Source: DAOTZS01 sp034434335 (GTDB taxonomy: Bacteria > Chloroflexota > Anaerolineae > CG2-30-64-16). Taken from it: a stretch of DNA of 10,562 nucleotides. Within the stretch, counting starts at the first letter, position 1. Every line of letters starts with the position of its first letter. Shown here in pieces: positions 1 to 7,400 of this stretch. The translations under genes and the position numbers were made by a program. Where the stretch lies: the NCBI GenBank assembly GCA_034434335.1, contig DAOTZS010000258.1:1-10562 (forward strand). The letters run 5' to 3'. The notes under the pieces are model-generated. The model was not told the origin of the DNA and searched no databases. It saw nothing but the letters and a program-made list of their open reading frames with translations.

Positions 1-2
1 AA

Positions 3-1214
3 ACCCTCTTTGCCGGGCCGGAGGCACCCCCTCCACCGTTGCCCCAGGTGGCTCCCGGCGACCTGCTGGCGCTGCTCTACACCTCGGGCACCACCGGCAC
101 CCCCAAAGGGAGCATGCACACCCATCGCAGCCTGATCGCGCCCGTGGTAGCCAGCATCAAGCTGCGCGAGCTGTGGCTCGGCCGGCCCAACCTGGAGATG
201 ATCGGCCGCATGTTCAAGGCCCTGGTGCGCTATCGCGAGCGCCTCCTGCGCGCTGCCGGCCAGCCCCAGACCATGCTCTCCACCACCGGCTGGCAGAACA
301 CCACCGGGCTGGAGGTCATGCTGCAGGCGTTGCTGATGGGGGATCGGCTGGTGGTGCTGCCGCGCTTCCACCCTCGCGAAGCGCTGCGGCTGGTGGAACA
401 GGAGCGGGTGACCATCCTGATCGCGGTGCCCACAGCCTACCAGGTCATGCTGGCCCTGCCCGACTTCGATCGCTACGACCTCTCGTCGCTGCTGATCTGC
501 GCCACAGGTGCCGCGCCATGCCCGCCCCATCTGGCGCGCGAGATCCAGCGCCGCTTCGGCTGCGCGCTGCATATCGGGTTTGGTGCTACCGAAACGGGCG
601 GAGGGATCGCAGCCACCAGCCTGGATGACTCGGACCGGGCCCAGGCCGAAACGGTGGGCCGGCCGATGCCGGGCATGGAAGTGAAGATCGTGGACGACCA
701 GCGCCGTCCCGTGCCGCCAGGCCAGATAGGCGAACTGGCCTGCCGCAGCGACAGCATCATGCTGGGCTACTACCGCGCGCCCGAGGCCACCGCGGAGGTG
801 CTGGATGAAGAGGGCTGGTATTACACTGGGGACCTGGCCTGGCAGGACGAAGAGGGCTATCTCCACATCGTTGGCCGTAAGCGAGACGTTATCATCCGGG
901 CCGGGCAAAACATCTACCCTGCCGAGATCGAGGCCTTCCTGGCCGGCCACCCCAAGATCCGCGAAGCTGCCGTGGTGGGCGTGCCTTCGGGCGTGGCCGG
1001 CGAGAGCGTCTGGGCCTTTGTGATCCCCCAGCGGGATGCCAGCCTGACCCCGCAAGAAGTACTGGACTATTGCCGGGCTCATCTGGAGGCGTACAAAATC
1101 CCCGCCTGCGTGCGGGTGGTGGCCGACTTCCCCCGCTCGGAAGGGGGCAAGCCCCAGAAATACAAGCTGCAGGCCATGGCCCTGCAGGAGCAAGACGGAG
1201 GCGAGTCACAATGA
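3..1214 (+). CDS. Acyl-AMP ligase / acyl-CoA (or acyl-ACP) synthetase, 5'-truncated by window edge
   Basis: This is an adenylate-forming (ANL superfamily) enzyme, which activates a carboxylic acid with ATP to an acyl-AMP and then passes it to a thiol. The reading frame is open to the left edge, so the real start lies outside the window; the TTG at 39 is not a credible start because the frame continues upstream and the N-terminal subdomain is missing. Visible core motifs are the phosphate-binding loop YTSGTTGTPKG (about 78-110), the FGATETGGG adenine-binding motif (579-605), YYTGDLA with the ATP-ribose Asp at 831-833, the hinge GRKRD (873-887) and the C-terminal catalytic Lys in SEGGKPQK (Lys codon 1149-1151). 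All key residues for activity appear present. The segment after the P-loop is longer than usual and lacks the common PxFH motif. The next gene overlaps by ATGA and encodes a carrier protein, so the natural thiol acceptor may be that protein rather than CoA. The substrate cannot be read from the sequence; a fatty or other hydrophobic acid is a guess. Confidence 0.93.
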   Translation, partial: TLFAGPEAPPPPLPQVAPGDLLALLYTSGTTGTPKGSMHTHRSLIAPVVASIKLRELWLGRPNLEMIGRMFKALVRYRERLLRAAGQPQTMLSTTGWQNTTGLEVMLQALLMGDRLVVLPRFHPREALRLVEQERVTILIAVPTAYQVMLALPDFDRYDLSSLLICATGAAPCPPHLAREIQRRFGCALHIGFGATETGGGIAATSLDDSDRAQAETVGRPMPGMEVKIVDDQRRPVPPGQIGELACRSDSIMLGYYRAPEATAEVLDEEGWYYTGDLAWQDEEGYLHIVGRKRDVIIRAGQNIYPAEIEAFLAGHPKIREAAVVGVPSGVAGESVWAFVIPQRDASLTPQEVLDYCRAHLEAYKIPACVRVVADFPRSEGGKPQKYKLQAMALQEQDGGESQ

Positions 1215-1501
1215 TGCACAACCCAGGCCCACTCTACATTTCATTCGAGGAATTCAGGCGTATCATTGCACGCGAACTGCACATTGATGAAAAGAAGGTC
1301 GTAGAGGAGGCTTCCTTCGTAGAAGACCTGCTCGCCGACTCCATCCAACTGGTAGAGTTGATGCTCCGCCTGGAGGAGCAAGGGATTGAGATCCCGATGG
1401 AAGCCGCGTGGGAGGTAAGGACCGTAGGAGATGCCTATCGGCTCTATCGGGAACACATGGCGGCGGGTCAATTGCCGTCGGCGGCGGGAGCCCCATCCTG
1501 A
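1211..1501 (+). CDS. Acyl carrier protein / peptidyl carrier-like protein (PP-binding)
   Basis: A 96-residue acidic protein with the phosphopantetheine-attachment fold. The segment EDLLADSIQLVEL at residues 38-50 matches the start of helix II of carrier proteins, with Ser44 as the expected 4'-phosphopantetheine site (DSI in place of the common DSL); the following LEEQGIEIP matches the carrier-protein pattern ahead of helix III. Length is slightly above the usual 75-90 residues. The start ATG at 1211 overlaps the ligase stop (ATGA) and has a GGAGG at 1197-1201 with 9 nt spacing; the second ATG at 1214 is a possible alternative giving 95 residues. The frame remains open upstream to 1070, but the SD and overlap decide for 1211. 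Inference: it receives the acyl group activated by the upstream ligase. No ketosynthase, condensation or phosphopantetheinyl transferase gene is in the window, so the pathway is unknown. Confidence 0.88.
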   Translation: MMHNPGPLYISFEEFRRIIARELHIDEKKVVEEASFVEDLLADSIQLVELMLRLEEQGIEIPMEAAWEVRTVGDAYRLYREHMAAGQLPSAAGAPS

Positions 1502-4500
1502 GTGGAAAACCGTTTTGGCGACCCCAGGCTTTGGCGTGAGGCCTGGGCAGTGCGGCCCGGGCTGGGACTGACCGTTGCCCTGGCCGCGCTGGGGGGCGTC
1601 CTGGCCGTGCTGCAGGCCTGGGCCCTCAGCCGGGCGGTGGGCATTGTGTTTCTGGGGGGCCTGGGGCTCGAGGCGGCGCGGCCCTGGCTGCTGGCCCTGG
1701 TCGTCCTGGCCGTAGCACGCGGTGCTGCGCTATGGGCCAGCGAGGTGGTGGCCGGCCGCCTTGCCCGGGCCGTCAAGGCATCATTGCGCCAGCGGCTGGC
1801 TGGCCACATCCTGGCCCTCGGCCCTGCCTTCACCCAACGGGAACGCAGTGGCGAACTGACCAATACCCTGACAGAAGGGATCGAGGCCCTGGACCCCTAC
1901 TTCAGCCAGTACCTGCCCCAGGTGGTCCTGGCAGCCATCGTGCCCCTGGCCTTCCTGATCTGCATCCTGCCTTTTGACCCCCTCTCTGCCCTGGCCCTCC
2001 TGCTCTCCGCGCCCCTCATCCCCCTCTTCATGATCCTGATTGGCAGCGCCGCCGACGCCCTCACGCGGCGCCAGTGGACCGCGCTCAGCCGCCTGAGCGC
2101 GCACTTCCTGGACGTACTCCAGGGGCTGGCCACCCTCAAGATGTTCAACCGCAGCCGCGAGCAGATCGCCATCATCCGGGAGATCACCGACCAGCACCGG
2201 GATGCCACGTTGCGGGTGTTGCGGGTGGCTTTCCTGTCGGCCCTGGTGTTGGAGATGGTGGGCACCATAGGCACGGCGATCGTGGCAGTGGGGGTGGGGC
2301 TGCGGTTGCTGTACGGCCGGCTGGGGTTCGAGCAGGGCTTCTTTGTGCTCATCCTGGCCCCTGAATTCTACCTGCCCTTGCGGCTGCTGGGCGCGCGCTT
2401 TCACGCCGGCATGGCCGGCGTGGCGGCCGCCCGGCGCATCTTCGCCGTGCTGGACACCCCTGTCGAGAGCCGGCCCGCAGAAAGCAGCCAACCGCAACCC
2501 CTGCTGGGCTCCTCGGGGCCCGTGGACCATGCTGTGCCCCGCGTGCAGTGGCACGATGTCCATTTCAGCTACCCCGATCGCTCGCTGGCTGCCCTGGCCG
2601 GCATCTCATTTGCTATTGGCCCAGGCGAGAAGGTGGCGCTGGTCGGGCCCAGCGGCGCGGGAAAGAGCACCGTTGCCGCGCTGTTGCTGCGTTTCATCGA
2701 GCCTACGGCCGGGCAGATCACCGTGGACGGCCAGCCCCTCGGCCTGGTGCCGCCTCAGGAGTGGCGTCGGCTGGTGGCCTGGGTGCCGCAGAACCCCTAC
2801 CTGTTCAATGCCTCGGTGGCCGCCAATATCCGCCTGGGACGGCCCGATGCCCCGCTGGCCGAGGTCATCCGCGCCGCCCAGGCCGCGTACGCGGACGACT
2901 TCATCCGCGCGCTGCCCCAGGGCTATGACACCATCATCGGCGAGCGCGGGGCGCGGCTGAGCCGCGGCCAGGCCCAACGGATCGCCCTGGCGCGCGCCTT
3001 CCTGATGGATGCGCCGCTGGTCGTCTTCGACGAGCCCACGGCTCACCTCGATGTGGCCACCGAGGCCCAGGTTCAGGCCGCGGCCGGGCGCCTCCTGGCC
3101 GGCCGCAGCGCGCTGATCATTGCCCATCGCCTCTCTACGGTGCGCCAGGCCGATCGCATCATCGTGCTGGAGGCCGGCCGCGTGGCCGAGATGGGAACAC
3201 ATGAGGAGCTGCTGGCCCGCCAGGGCGCGTACTGGCGGCTGGTGCAGAGCGGACGGGCATCCTGGCCAGGCGCGGAGCCGGTTGATGTACATGGGCCCTC
3301 CCAGGTGCCCGCCCAGGGCCAGGAGCCTCTTCCCTCTCCCACTTACCCCGCGGATGAAGGGCTGGAGGCTCCCTCGTCAACCTCTCAATGGAGCAGCGCG
3401 ATGATTCTACGCTCGCTCCTGCGCCTGCTCGCCCCGTTTGGGGGCTGGATTGCGCTGGCCGGCCTGCTTGGCTTCCTGACTGTTGGCAGCAGCGTGGGCC
3501 TGCTGGCCACCGCGGCCTGGATCATTGCCATGGCTGCGCTGCAACCTTCCATCGCCGCGCTGCAGGTGGCGATCGTCGGCGTGCGTTTCTTCGGCATCAG
3601 CCGGGGCGTCTTTCGCTACCTGGAACGCCTGGTGACCCATCGGGTGACTTTTCGGGTGTTGGCCGAGCTGCGCGTGGGGTTCTACGCGGCACTGGAGCCG
3701 CTGGCCCCGGCCCGCATCGCCGGCCATCACAGCGGCGAGCTCCTGAGCCGTATCGTGGCCGATATCGGCATGCTGGAGAACTTCTACAGCCGCGGGATAG
3801 CACCACCCCTGGTGGCCATATTGACGGCTGCCCTCATGGGCATCTTGCTGGGCTGCTACCACCCTGGCCTGGCAGGCGTCTATCTCGCCTTTTATCTGGC
3901 TGCCGGCTTCGGCCTGCCATCCCTGGTACAACGGCTGAGCCGGGCAGCCGGGCGCCAACTGGCCGTGGCCCGGGGAGAACTCAGCGCGGCCCTGGTAGAT
4001 CTCGTCCAGGGCGCGGCTGATCTGCTGGCATTCGCTGCCGGCCCCGCCTATCTTGCCCGCGTGGAGGCCTTGGGCCGCAAGCTGGGCCAGGCCCAGGCCA
4101 GGATGACGGCGTTGTCGGCGCTGAGCAACGGCCTGGGCACTGTGCTCACCCACCTGGCTGTGGCGGCGGTGTTGACCCTTGCCATCCCGCTGGTGGAAGC
4201 CGGCCGGCTGGCGGGAGTAAACCTGGCGGTCCTGGCTCTGGCGGCTGCGGCCGGCTTTGAGGGTGCCCTCCCGCTGGCAACCGCCGCCCAATACCTGGAG
4301 GCATGCCTGGCCGCCGGCCGGCGCCTCTTCGAGGTCGTGGCCGGCCCCATCTCCGCGGCCCCACCCCATCCGATGCCAGCCTCGCGCCAGGTGGAGACAG
4401 GAAGTCAAAGCCGCCAGCCACCTGCCATCCGGGTCTCCGGGCTGACCATGCGCTATGGCCCTGGCGAGCGGCCGGCGCTGGCCGATGTCAGCTTCAGCGT

Positions 4501-5152
4501 GCGCCCTGGCGGGCGGGTGGCCATCGTTGGGCCCAGCGGCGCGGGGAAGTCCACCCTGGTGAGCGTGTTGCTGCGTTTCTGGCCCTACGAAGCGGGCCAG
4601 ATATGGCTGGACGGCCGAGAACTGCACCAGATTGACCCCGAAGAGGCCCGTCGGCAGATTGCCGTCGTGGCCCAGCCCACCCACCTTTTCAACGATACCC
4701 TGCGCGCCAACCTGCTGCTGGCCCGGCCCGATGCCACAGAGGAACAGTTGGCCCAGGCCGTGCGCGCGGCGCAGCTCCACGAATTCATTGCTTCCCTGCC
4801 CCAGGGCTACGATACCTGGGTCGGTGAACATGGCCTGCGCCTGAGCGGCGGCGAACGGCAACGCCTGGCGATCGCCAGAGCTCTCCTCAAAGACGCCCCT
4901 CTCCTGATCCTGGACGAGCCGACAGCTAACCTGGACGCGGCCACCGAGCAGGCGCTCTGGCAGGCCCTGGAGCCACTCATGGCCGGCCGTACCACCTTGC
5001 TGATCACTCATCGGCTCAGCGGGTTGCCGAAGGTGGACGAGATCATCGTCCTGGAAGAGGGTCGCGTCGTCCAGCGCGGCCCCTATGAGCTCCTGCTGGC
5101 CAGCGATGGGCCATTTCGGCGCATGTGGGAATTGCAGACCAGCACCTTGTAA
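1502..5152 (+). CDS. cydDC: Fused CydD-CydC thiol/heme-type ABC exporter (single polypeptide)
   Basis: A 1216-residue protein made of two complete ABC half-exporters. CydD and CydC normally form a heterodimeric inner-membrane exporter of cysteine/glutathione needed for assembly of cytochrome bd oxidase and periplasmic redox balance. The CydD half has a membrane domain at about 15-320 (CydD-like QAWALSRAV..VFLGG near residue 40 and EALDPYFSQYLPQ). Its nucleotide-binding domain has Walker A GPSGAGKST at 382-390, signature LSRGQAQR at 486-493, Walker B Asp510/Glu511 and switch His542. A proline-rich linker of roughly 50 residues (about 582-633) leads to the CydC half. That half starts near Met634 (CydC-like RGVFRYLERLVTH) and has Walker A 1010-1018, LSGGE 1114-1118, Asp1138/Glu1139 and His1170. 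All catalytic residues are present in both ATPase sites; the first signature has Arg for Gly at its third position. The GTG start immediately follows the carrier protein's TGA in the same frame; a GGGAG at 1486-1490 could serve as SD. A strong terminator follows. No cydAB is visible. A general lipid or peptide exporter is a less likely alternative. Confidence 0.9.
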   Translation: MENRFGDPRLWREAWAVRPGLGLTVALAALGGVLAVLQAWALSRAVGIVFLGGLGLEAARPWLLALVVLAVARGAALWASEVVAGRLARAVKASLRQRLAGHILALGPAFTQRERSGELTNTLTEGIEALDPYFSQYLPQVVLAAIVPLAFLICILPFDPLSALALLLSAPLIPLFMILIGSAADALTRRQWTALSRLSAHFLDVLQGLATLKMFNRSREQIAIIREITDQHRDATLRVLRVAFLSALVLEMVGTIGTAIVAVGVGLRLLYGRLGFEQGFFVLILAPEFYLPLRLLGARFHAGMAGVAAARRIFAVLDTPVESRPAESSQPQPLLGSSGPVDHAVPRVQWHDVHFSYPDRSLAALAGISFAIGPGEKVALVGPSGAGKSTVAALLLRFIEPTAGQITVDGQPLGLVPPQEWRRLVAWVPQNPYLFNASVAANIRLGRPDAPLAEVIRAAQAAYADDFIRALPQGYDTIIGERGARLSRGQAQRIALARAFLMDAPLVVFDEPTAHLDVATEAQVQAAAGRLLAGRSALIIAHRLSTVRQADRIIVLEAGRVAEMGTHEELLARQGAYWRLVQSGRASWPGAEPVDVHGPSQVPAQGQEPLPSPTYPADEGLEAPSSTSQWSSAMILRSLLRLLAPFGGWIALAGLLGFLTVGSSVGLLATAAWIIAMAALQPSIAALQVAIVGVRFFGISRGVFRYLERLVTHRVTFRVLAELRVGFYAALEPLAPARIAGHHSGELLSRIVADIGMLENFYSRGIAPPLVAILTAALMGILLGCYHPGLAGVYLAFYLAAGFGLPSLVQRLSRAAGRQLAVARGELSAALVDLVQGAADLLAFAAGPAYLARVEALGRKLGQAQARMTALSALSNGLGTVLTHLAVAAVLTLAIPLVEAGRLAGVNLAVLALAAAAGFEGALPLATAAQYLEACLAAGRRLFEVVAGPISAAPPHPMPASRQVETGSQSRQPPAIRVSGLTMRYGPGERPALADVSFSVRPGGRVAIVGPSGAGKSTLVSVLLRFWPYEAGQIWLDGRELHQIDPEEARRQIAVVAQPTHLFNDTLRANLLLARPDATEEQLAQAVRAAQLHEFIASLPQGYDTWVGEHGLRLSGGERQRLAIARALLKDAPLLILDEPTANLDAATEQALWQALEPLMAGRTTLLITHRLSGLPKVDEIIVLEEGRVVQRGPYELLLASDGPFRRMWELQTSTL

Positions 5153-5162
5153 GGGGTGGGAG

Positions 5163-5186
5163 GCGCTGGAGGCCAGCGCGCTTTTT
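5163..5186 (+). terminator. Intrinsic terminator after cydDC
   Basis: A perfect 7-bp GC-rich stem GCGCTGG (5163-5169) with CCAGCGC (5173-5179), a 3-nt loop AGG, then GC and a run of five T (5182-5186). It lies 10 nt after the cydDC stop and should end the ligase-ACP-cydDC transcript. The T-run is short, so termination may be incomplete. Confidence 0.8.
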
Positions 5187-5213
5187 GGGAGTGGTTCAGG
5201 CCGATGCTATAAT
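5185..5213 (+). promoter_or_regulatory. Extended -10 sigma70-type promoter for secG
   Basis: The -35 box TTGGGA (5185-5190, 4 of 6 to consensus) is followed by a 17-bp spacer and a perfect TATAAT -10 box (5208-5213) preceded by TG at 5205-5206, the extended -10 signature. Transcription should start near 5220, giving a leader of about 50 nt before secG. The first bases of the -35 box are the last T's of the upstream terminator. Confidence 0.85.
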
Positions 5214-5269
5214 AGCAAAGCGGGGTGGGTTGTGGCCCGCCACTTTGCAGCGTGGAGGATGTTTGAGTC

Positions 5270-5494
5270 GTGAAGACCTATCTTTACCTGGCACAGATCG
5301 TTATTGCAGCCGCTCTATGCACCCTGGTTCTATTGCAAGCCAAGGATGCCGGGCTGAGCAGCATGTTCGGCGGGGCCGACATGGGCATTCAGCGCACGCG
5401 GCGCGGGGTTGAGCGCACCATGTTCAACGCCACCATCGCGCTGGCGGTTATCTTCCTGCTGTTGGCTCTGGTTACCGTTATCGTCGCGGGCTGA
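5270..5494 (+). CDS. secG: Preprotein translocase subunit SecG
   Basis: A 74-residue membrane protein with two hydrophobic helices (about 4-22 and 53-73) separated by the conserved SecG loop: LLQAKDAGLSSMFGG (residues 21-35) and RRGVERTMFNAT (about 44-55). SecG associates with SecY and SecE in the cytoplasmic membrane and assists SecA-driven protein export. The length is normal for the family. The GTG at 5270 is the first possible start, because an in-frame TGA lies at 5264-5266; GGAGG at 5254-5258 is the likely SD, with 11 nt spacing. It is first in its transcript, behind the extended -10 promoter at 5185-5213. The next gene begins 2 nt after its stop, so the two are very probably co-transcribed and translationally coupled. 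Confidence 0.93.
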   Translation: MKTYLYLAQIVIAAALCTLVLLQAKDAGLSSMFGGADMGIQRTRRGVERTMFNATIALAVIFLLLALVTVIVAG

Positions 5495-5496
5495 AA

Positions 5497-7176
5497 TTGG
5501 GCAGATACCTGCGCTGGCAGGCAGCGATCGCTCTGCTGGGCATTGCCTTGCTGGCGGCGTTGCTGCGTTACACCGCTTATAACTTCACCTCGGTGACTGT
5601 GCCCGACCGGGGCGGTATCCTGGTGGAGGGGGTGGCCGGCAACCCCCAATACCTCAACCCCCTCCTCAGCCAGTACAACCAGGTAGATGTCACCCTCTGC
5701 GCCCTGCTCTTCAGCGGGCTGACCCGCCTGGATGAGCAGGGCAACGTCGTCCCGGACCTGGCCGAGACGTGGAGCATCAGCCCCGACGGCCTGGTGTACG
5801 ACTTCCGGCTGCGAGAGGGCCTGCAATGGCATGATGGCGCGGCGGTGACTGCCAACGATGTGGTCTACACGGTGCATGCCATGCAGGCCGATGATTTCCC
5901 CGGGGTCCCGTGGCTGACCTTGCTATGGCGCGCGGTGGAGGTTTCGGCGCCGGAGGGGCCAGAGGGATTGGCGGTGCGCTTTGTGTTGCAGCAGCCCCTG
6001 GCTCCCTTCCTGGACTATACGACGATCGGTATCCTGCCTGCCCACCTCTGGGAGAGTGTCCCTATCGCGCAGATGACAGCTTCCGCCCTGAACACCCAGC
6101 CGGTGGGAGCAGGACCGTTCCAGCTCAGTCAAATCACGGCCACCCGCGCCGAACTGGTGCCCAACCCCAAGTATCATGGCCCCCTGCCCTATCTGGAGGG
6201 GCTAACCTTCCGTTTCTACCCTGACCACCACAACCTGCTGCCGGCCTACGACCGGGGCGAGATTGACGCCATCAGTTGGATCTGGCCCACCGAGATTGAC
6301 GAAGCCGGCCGTCGCGAGGACTTGCAACTGCTGTCGGCACCCCTCTCGGGCTACACCCTGATCTACCTCAACCTGCGCAACCCCAACGTCCCCTTCTTCC
6401 AGGAGAAGGCGGTGCGCCAGGCCCTGCTCTACGGGCTGGACCGCCAGGCACTGATTGACCGCGCTTTGCATGGCCAGGGGATCGTGGCCCATACCCCCAT
6501 CTTGCCAGATACCTGGGCCTACGACCCCGAAACCCCCAAGTACGCCTACGATCCAGAACGCGCTGCACAACTGCTGGAGCAGGCAGGGTGGTCGGACCAC
6601 GATGGGGATGGCGTAAGGGATCGGGACGGCACAAAGCTGGCCTTCATCCTGCTGGGCGACAACCAGGAGATGTTGGACATTATCACGGCTGCGTGGGCCC
6701 GGATCGGGGTCAAGGCTGTGGGCCAGGCCGTTACCCTGCCTGGCCTGACCAGCGACTTCCTGGTGCCCCGCACCTTCGACGCCGCAATCGTCCACTGGGA
6801 ACTGTCAGGCGATCCCGACCCCTATCCCCTCTGGCACTCGACCCAGATCAAAGACGGGCAGAACTACGCCGGCTGGGAGAACCGCCAGGCAGATGAGGCA
6901 ATCGAGCAGGCACGCGCGCTCAGTGATCGGGCTGTGCGACGGGAATACTATGTGCAGTTCCAGCGCCTGTTTGCGGAAGAGGTGCCCGCCTTGCTTCTCT
7001 ACCATCCCGTTTATACCTATGGCGTGCGCAACAAGGTCCACGACGTGCAAATCGGCCCGTTGAATAGCCCGGCAGAACGTTTCAGGAGCATTGCCAGCTG
7101 GTATATTGTCACCAAACGGATCACGGTGCCCAGCCGGGAGGGTGTGCGCAGCACAAGCCCAAGGACTAATGATTGA
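5497..7176 (+). CDS. Family 5 extracellular solute-binding protein (peptide/nickel ABC type), membrane-anchored
   Basis: A 559-residue protein of the SBP_bac_5 (DppA/OppA/NikA-like) family, which bind oligopeptides, nickel or other solutes outside the membrane and deliver them to an ABC importer. Family hallmarks include YLNPLLSQYNQVD near residue 50, LFSGLTRLDEQGNVVPDLAETW (first part near 70), FRLREGLQWHDGAAVTANDVVYT (around 105-125), and the C-terminal half with VRQALLYGLDRQALI and a YNRDPERAA-like YAYDPERAAQLLEQAGW. The N-terminus (MGRYLRWQ plus a hydrophobic stretch at about 8-24) looks like an uncleaved anchor or signal peptide; no lipobox Cys is present, unlike the LivJ protein in this window. 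The TTG start at 5497 lies 2 nt after the secG stop with no good SD of its own, so translation probably depends on coupling to secG. No permease or ATPase gene adjoins it, so the transport partner and ligand are unknown; a role other than import is possible. Confidence 0.88.
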   Translation: MGRYLRWQAAIALLGIALLAALLRYTAYNFTSVTVPDRGGILVEGVAGNPQYLNPLLSQYNQVDVTLCALLFSGLTRLDEQGNVVPDLAETWSISPDGLVYDFRLREGLQWHDGAAVTANDVVYTVHAMQADDFPGVPWLTLLWRAVEVSAPEGPEGLAVRFVLQQPLAPFLDYTTIGILPAHLWESVPIAQMTASALNTQPVGAGPFQLSQITATRAELVPNPKYHGPLPYLEGLTFRFYPDHHNLLPAYDRGEIDAISWIWPTEIDEAGRREDLQLLSAPLSGYTLIYLNLRNPNVPFFQEKAVRQALLYGLDRQALIDRALHGQGIVAHTPILPDTWAYDPETPKYAYDPERAAQLLEQAGWSDHDGDGVRDRDGTKLAFILLGDNQEMLDIITAAWARIGVKAVGQAVTLPGLTSDFLVPRTFDAAIVHWELSGDPDPYPLWHSTQIKDGQNYAGWENRQADEAIEQARALSDRAVRREYYVQFQRLFAEEVPALLLYHPVYTYGVRNKVHDVQIGPLNSPAERFRSIASWYIVTKRITVPSREGVRSTSPRTND

Positions 7177-7201
7177 CAGCCTGCGTGAGCTGTGCTATCC
7201 T
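7173..7201 (+). promoter_or_regulatory. Strong sigma70-type promoter for the liv operon
   Basis: A consensus -35 TTGACA (7173-7178), exactly 17 bp of spacer, and a TATCCT -10 (7196-7201) preceded by TG at 7193-7194 (extended -10), the same TGC-before-the--10 layout as the secG promoter. The -35 box contains the TGA stop of the preceding gene. The expected transcription start is near 7208. This is the best promoter match seen between 7100 and 7571. Confidence 0.82.
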
Positions 7202-7400
7202 TAGGCCACCTGCTTTCCGGCCCGGCCAATCTCCTTCCCAAGGCGCAGCAGGCTATGGCCCTGGCCCCCATCCAGCAGATCCTCCTTCAAAGGCTGCCGG
7301 ACGCCGCTCACCAGGGCACATCACCATCCCATACCACCTGAAGCCTACAGGTCCCCTCAAGGAAGAGGTCCGTTCGACAATCGCCCCATGCGGGTATCCA

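Noticed and set aside
2645..4545. A 17-nt direct repeat (2645-2661 and 4529-4545) inside cydDC
   Set aside because: Both copies encode the Walker A loop of the two homologous ATPase domains, so it is explained by domain homology rather than by a mobile or regulatory repeat.
3407..5011. Long minus-strand open frame (534 codons) opposite the CydC half
   Set aside because: It is antisense to a clear CydC coding region with conserved motifs; long antisense frames are expected at this GC content, and its translation resembles no family I know.
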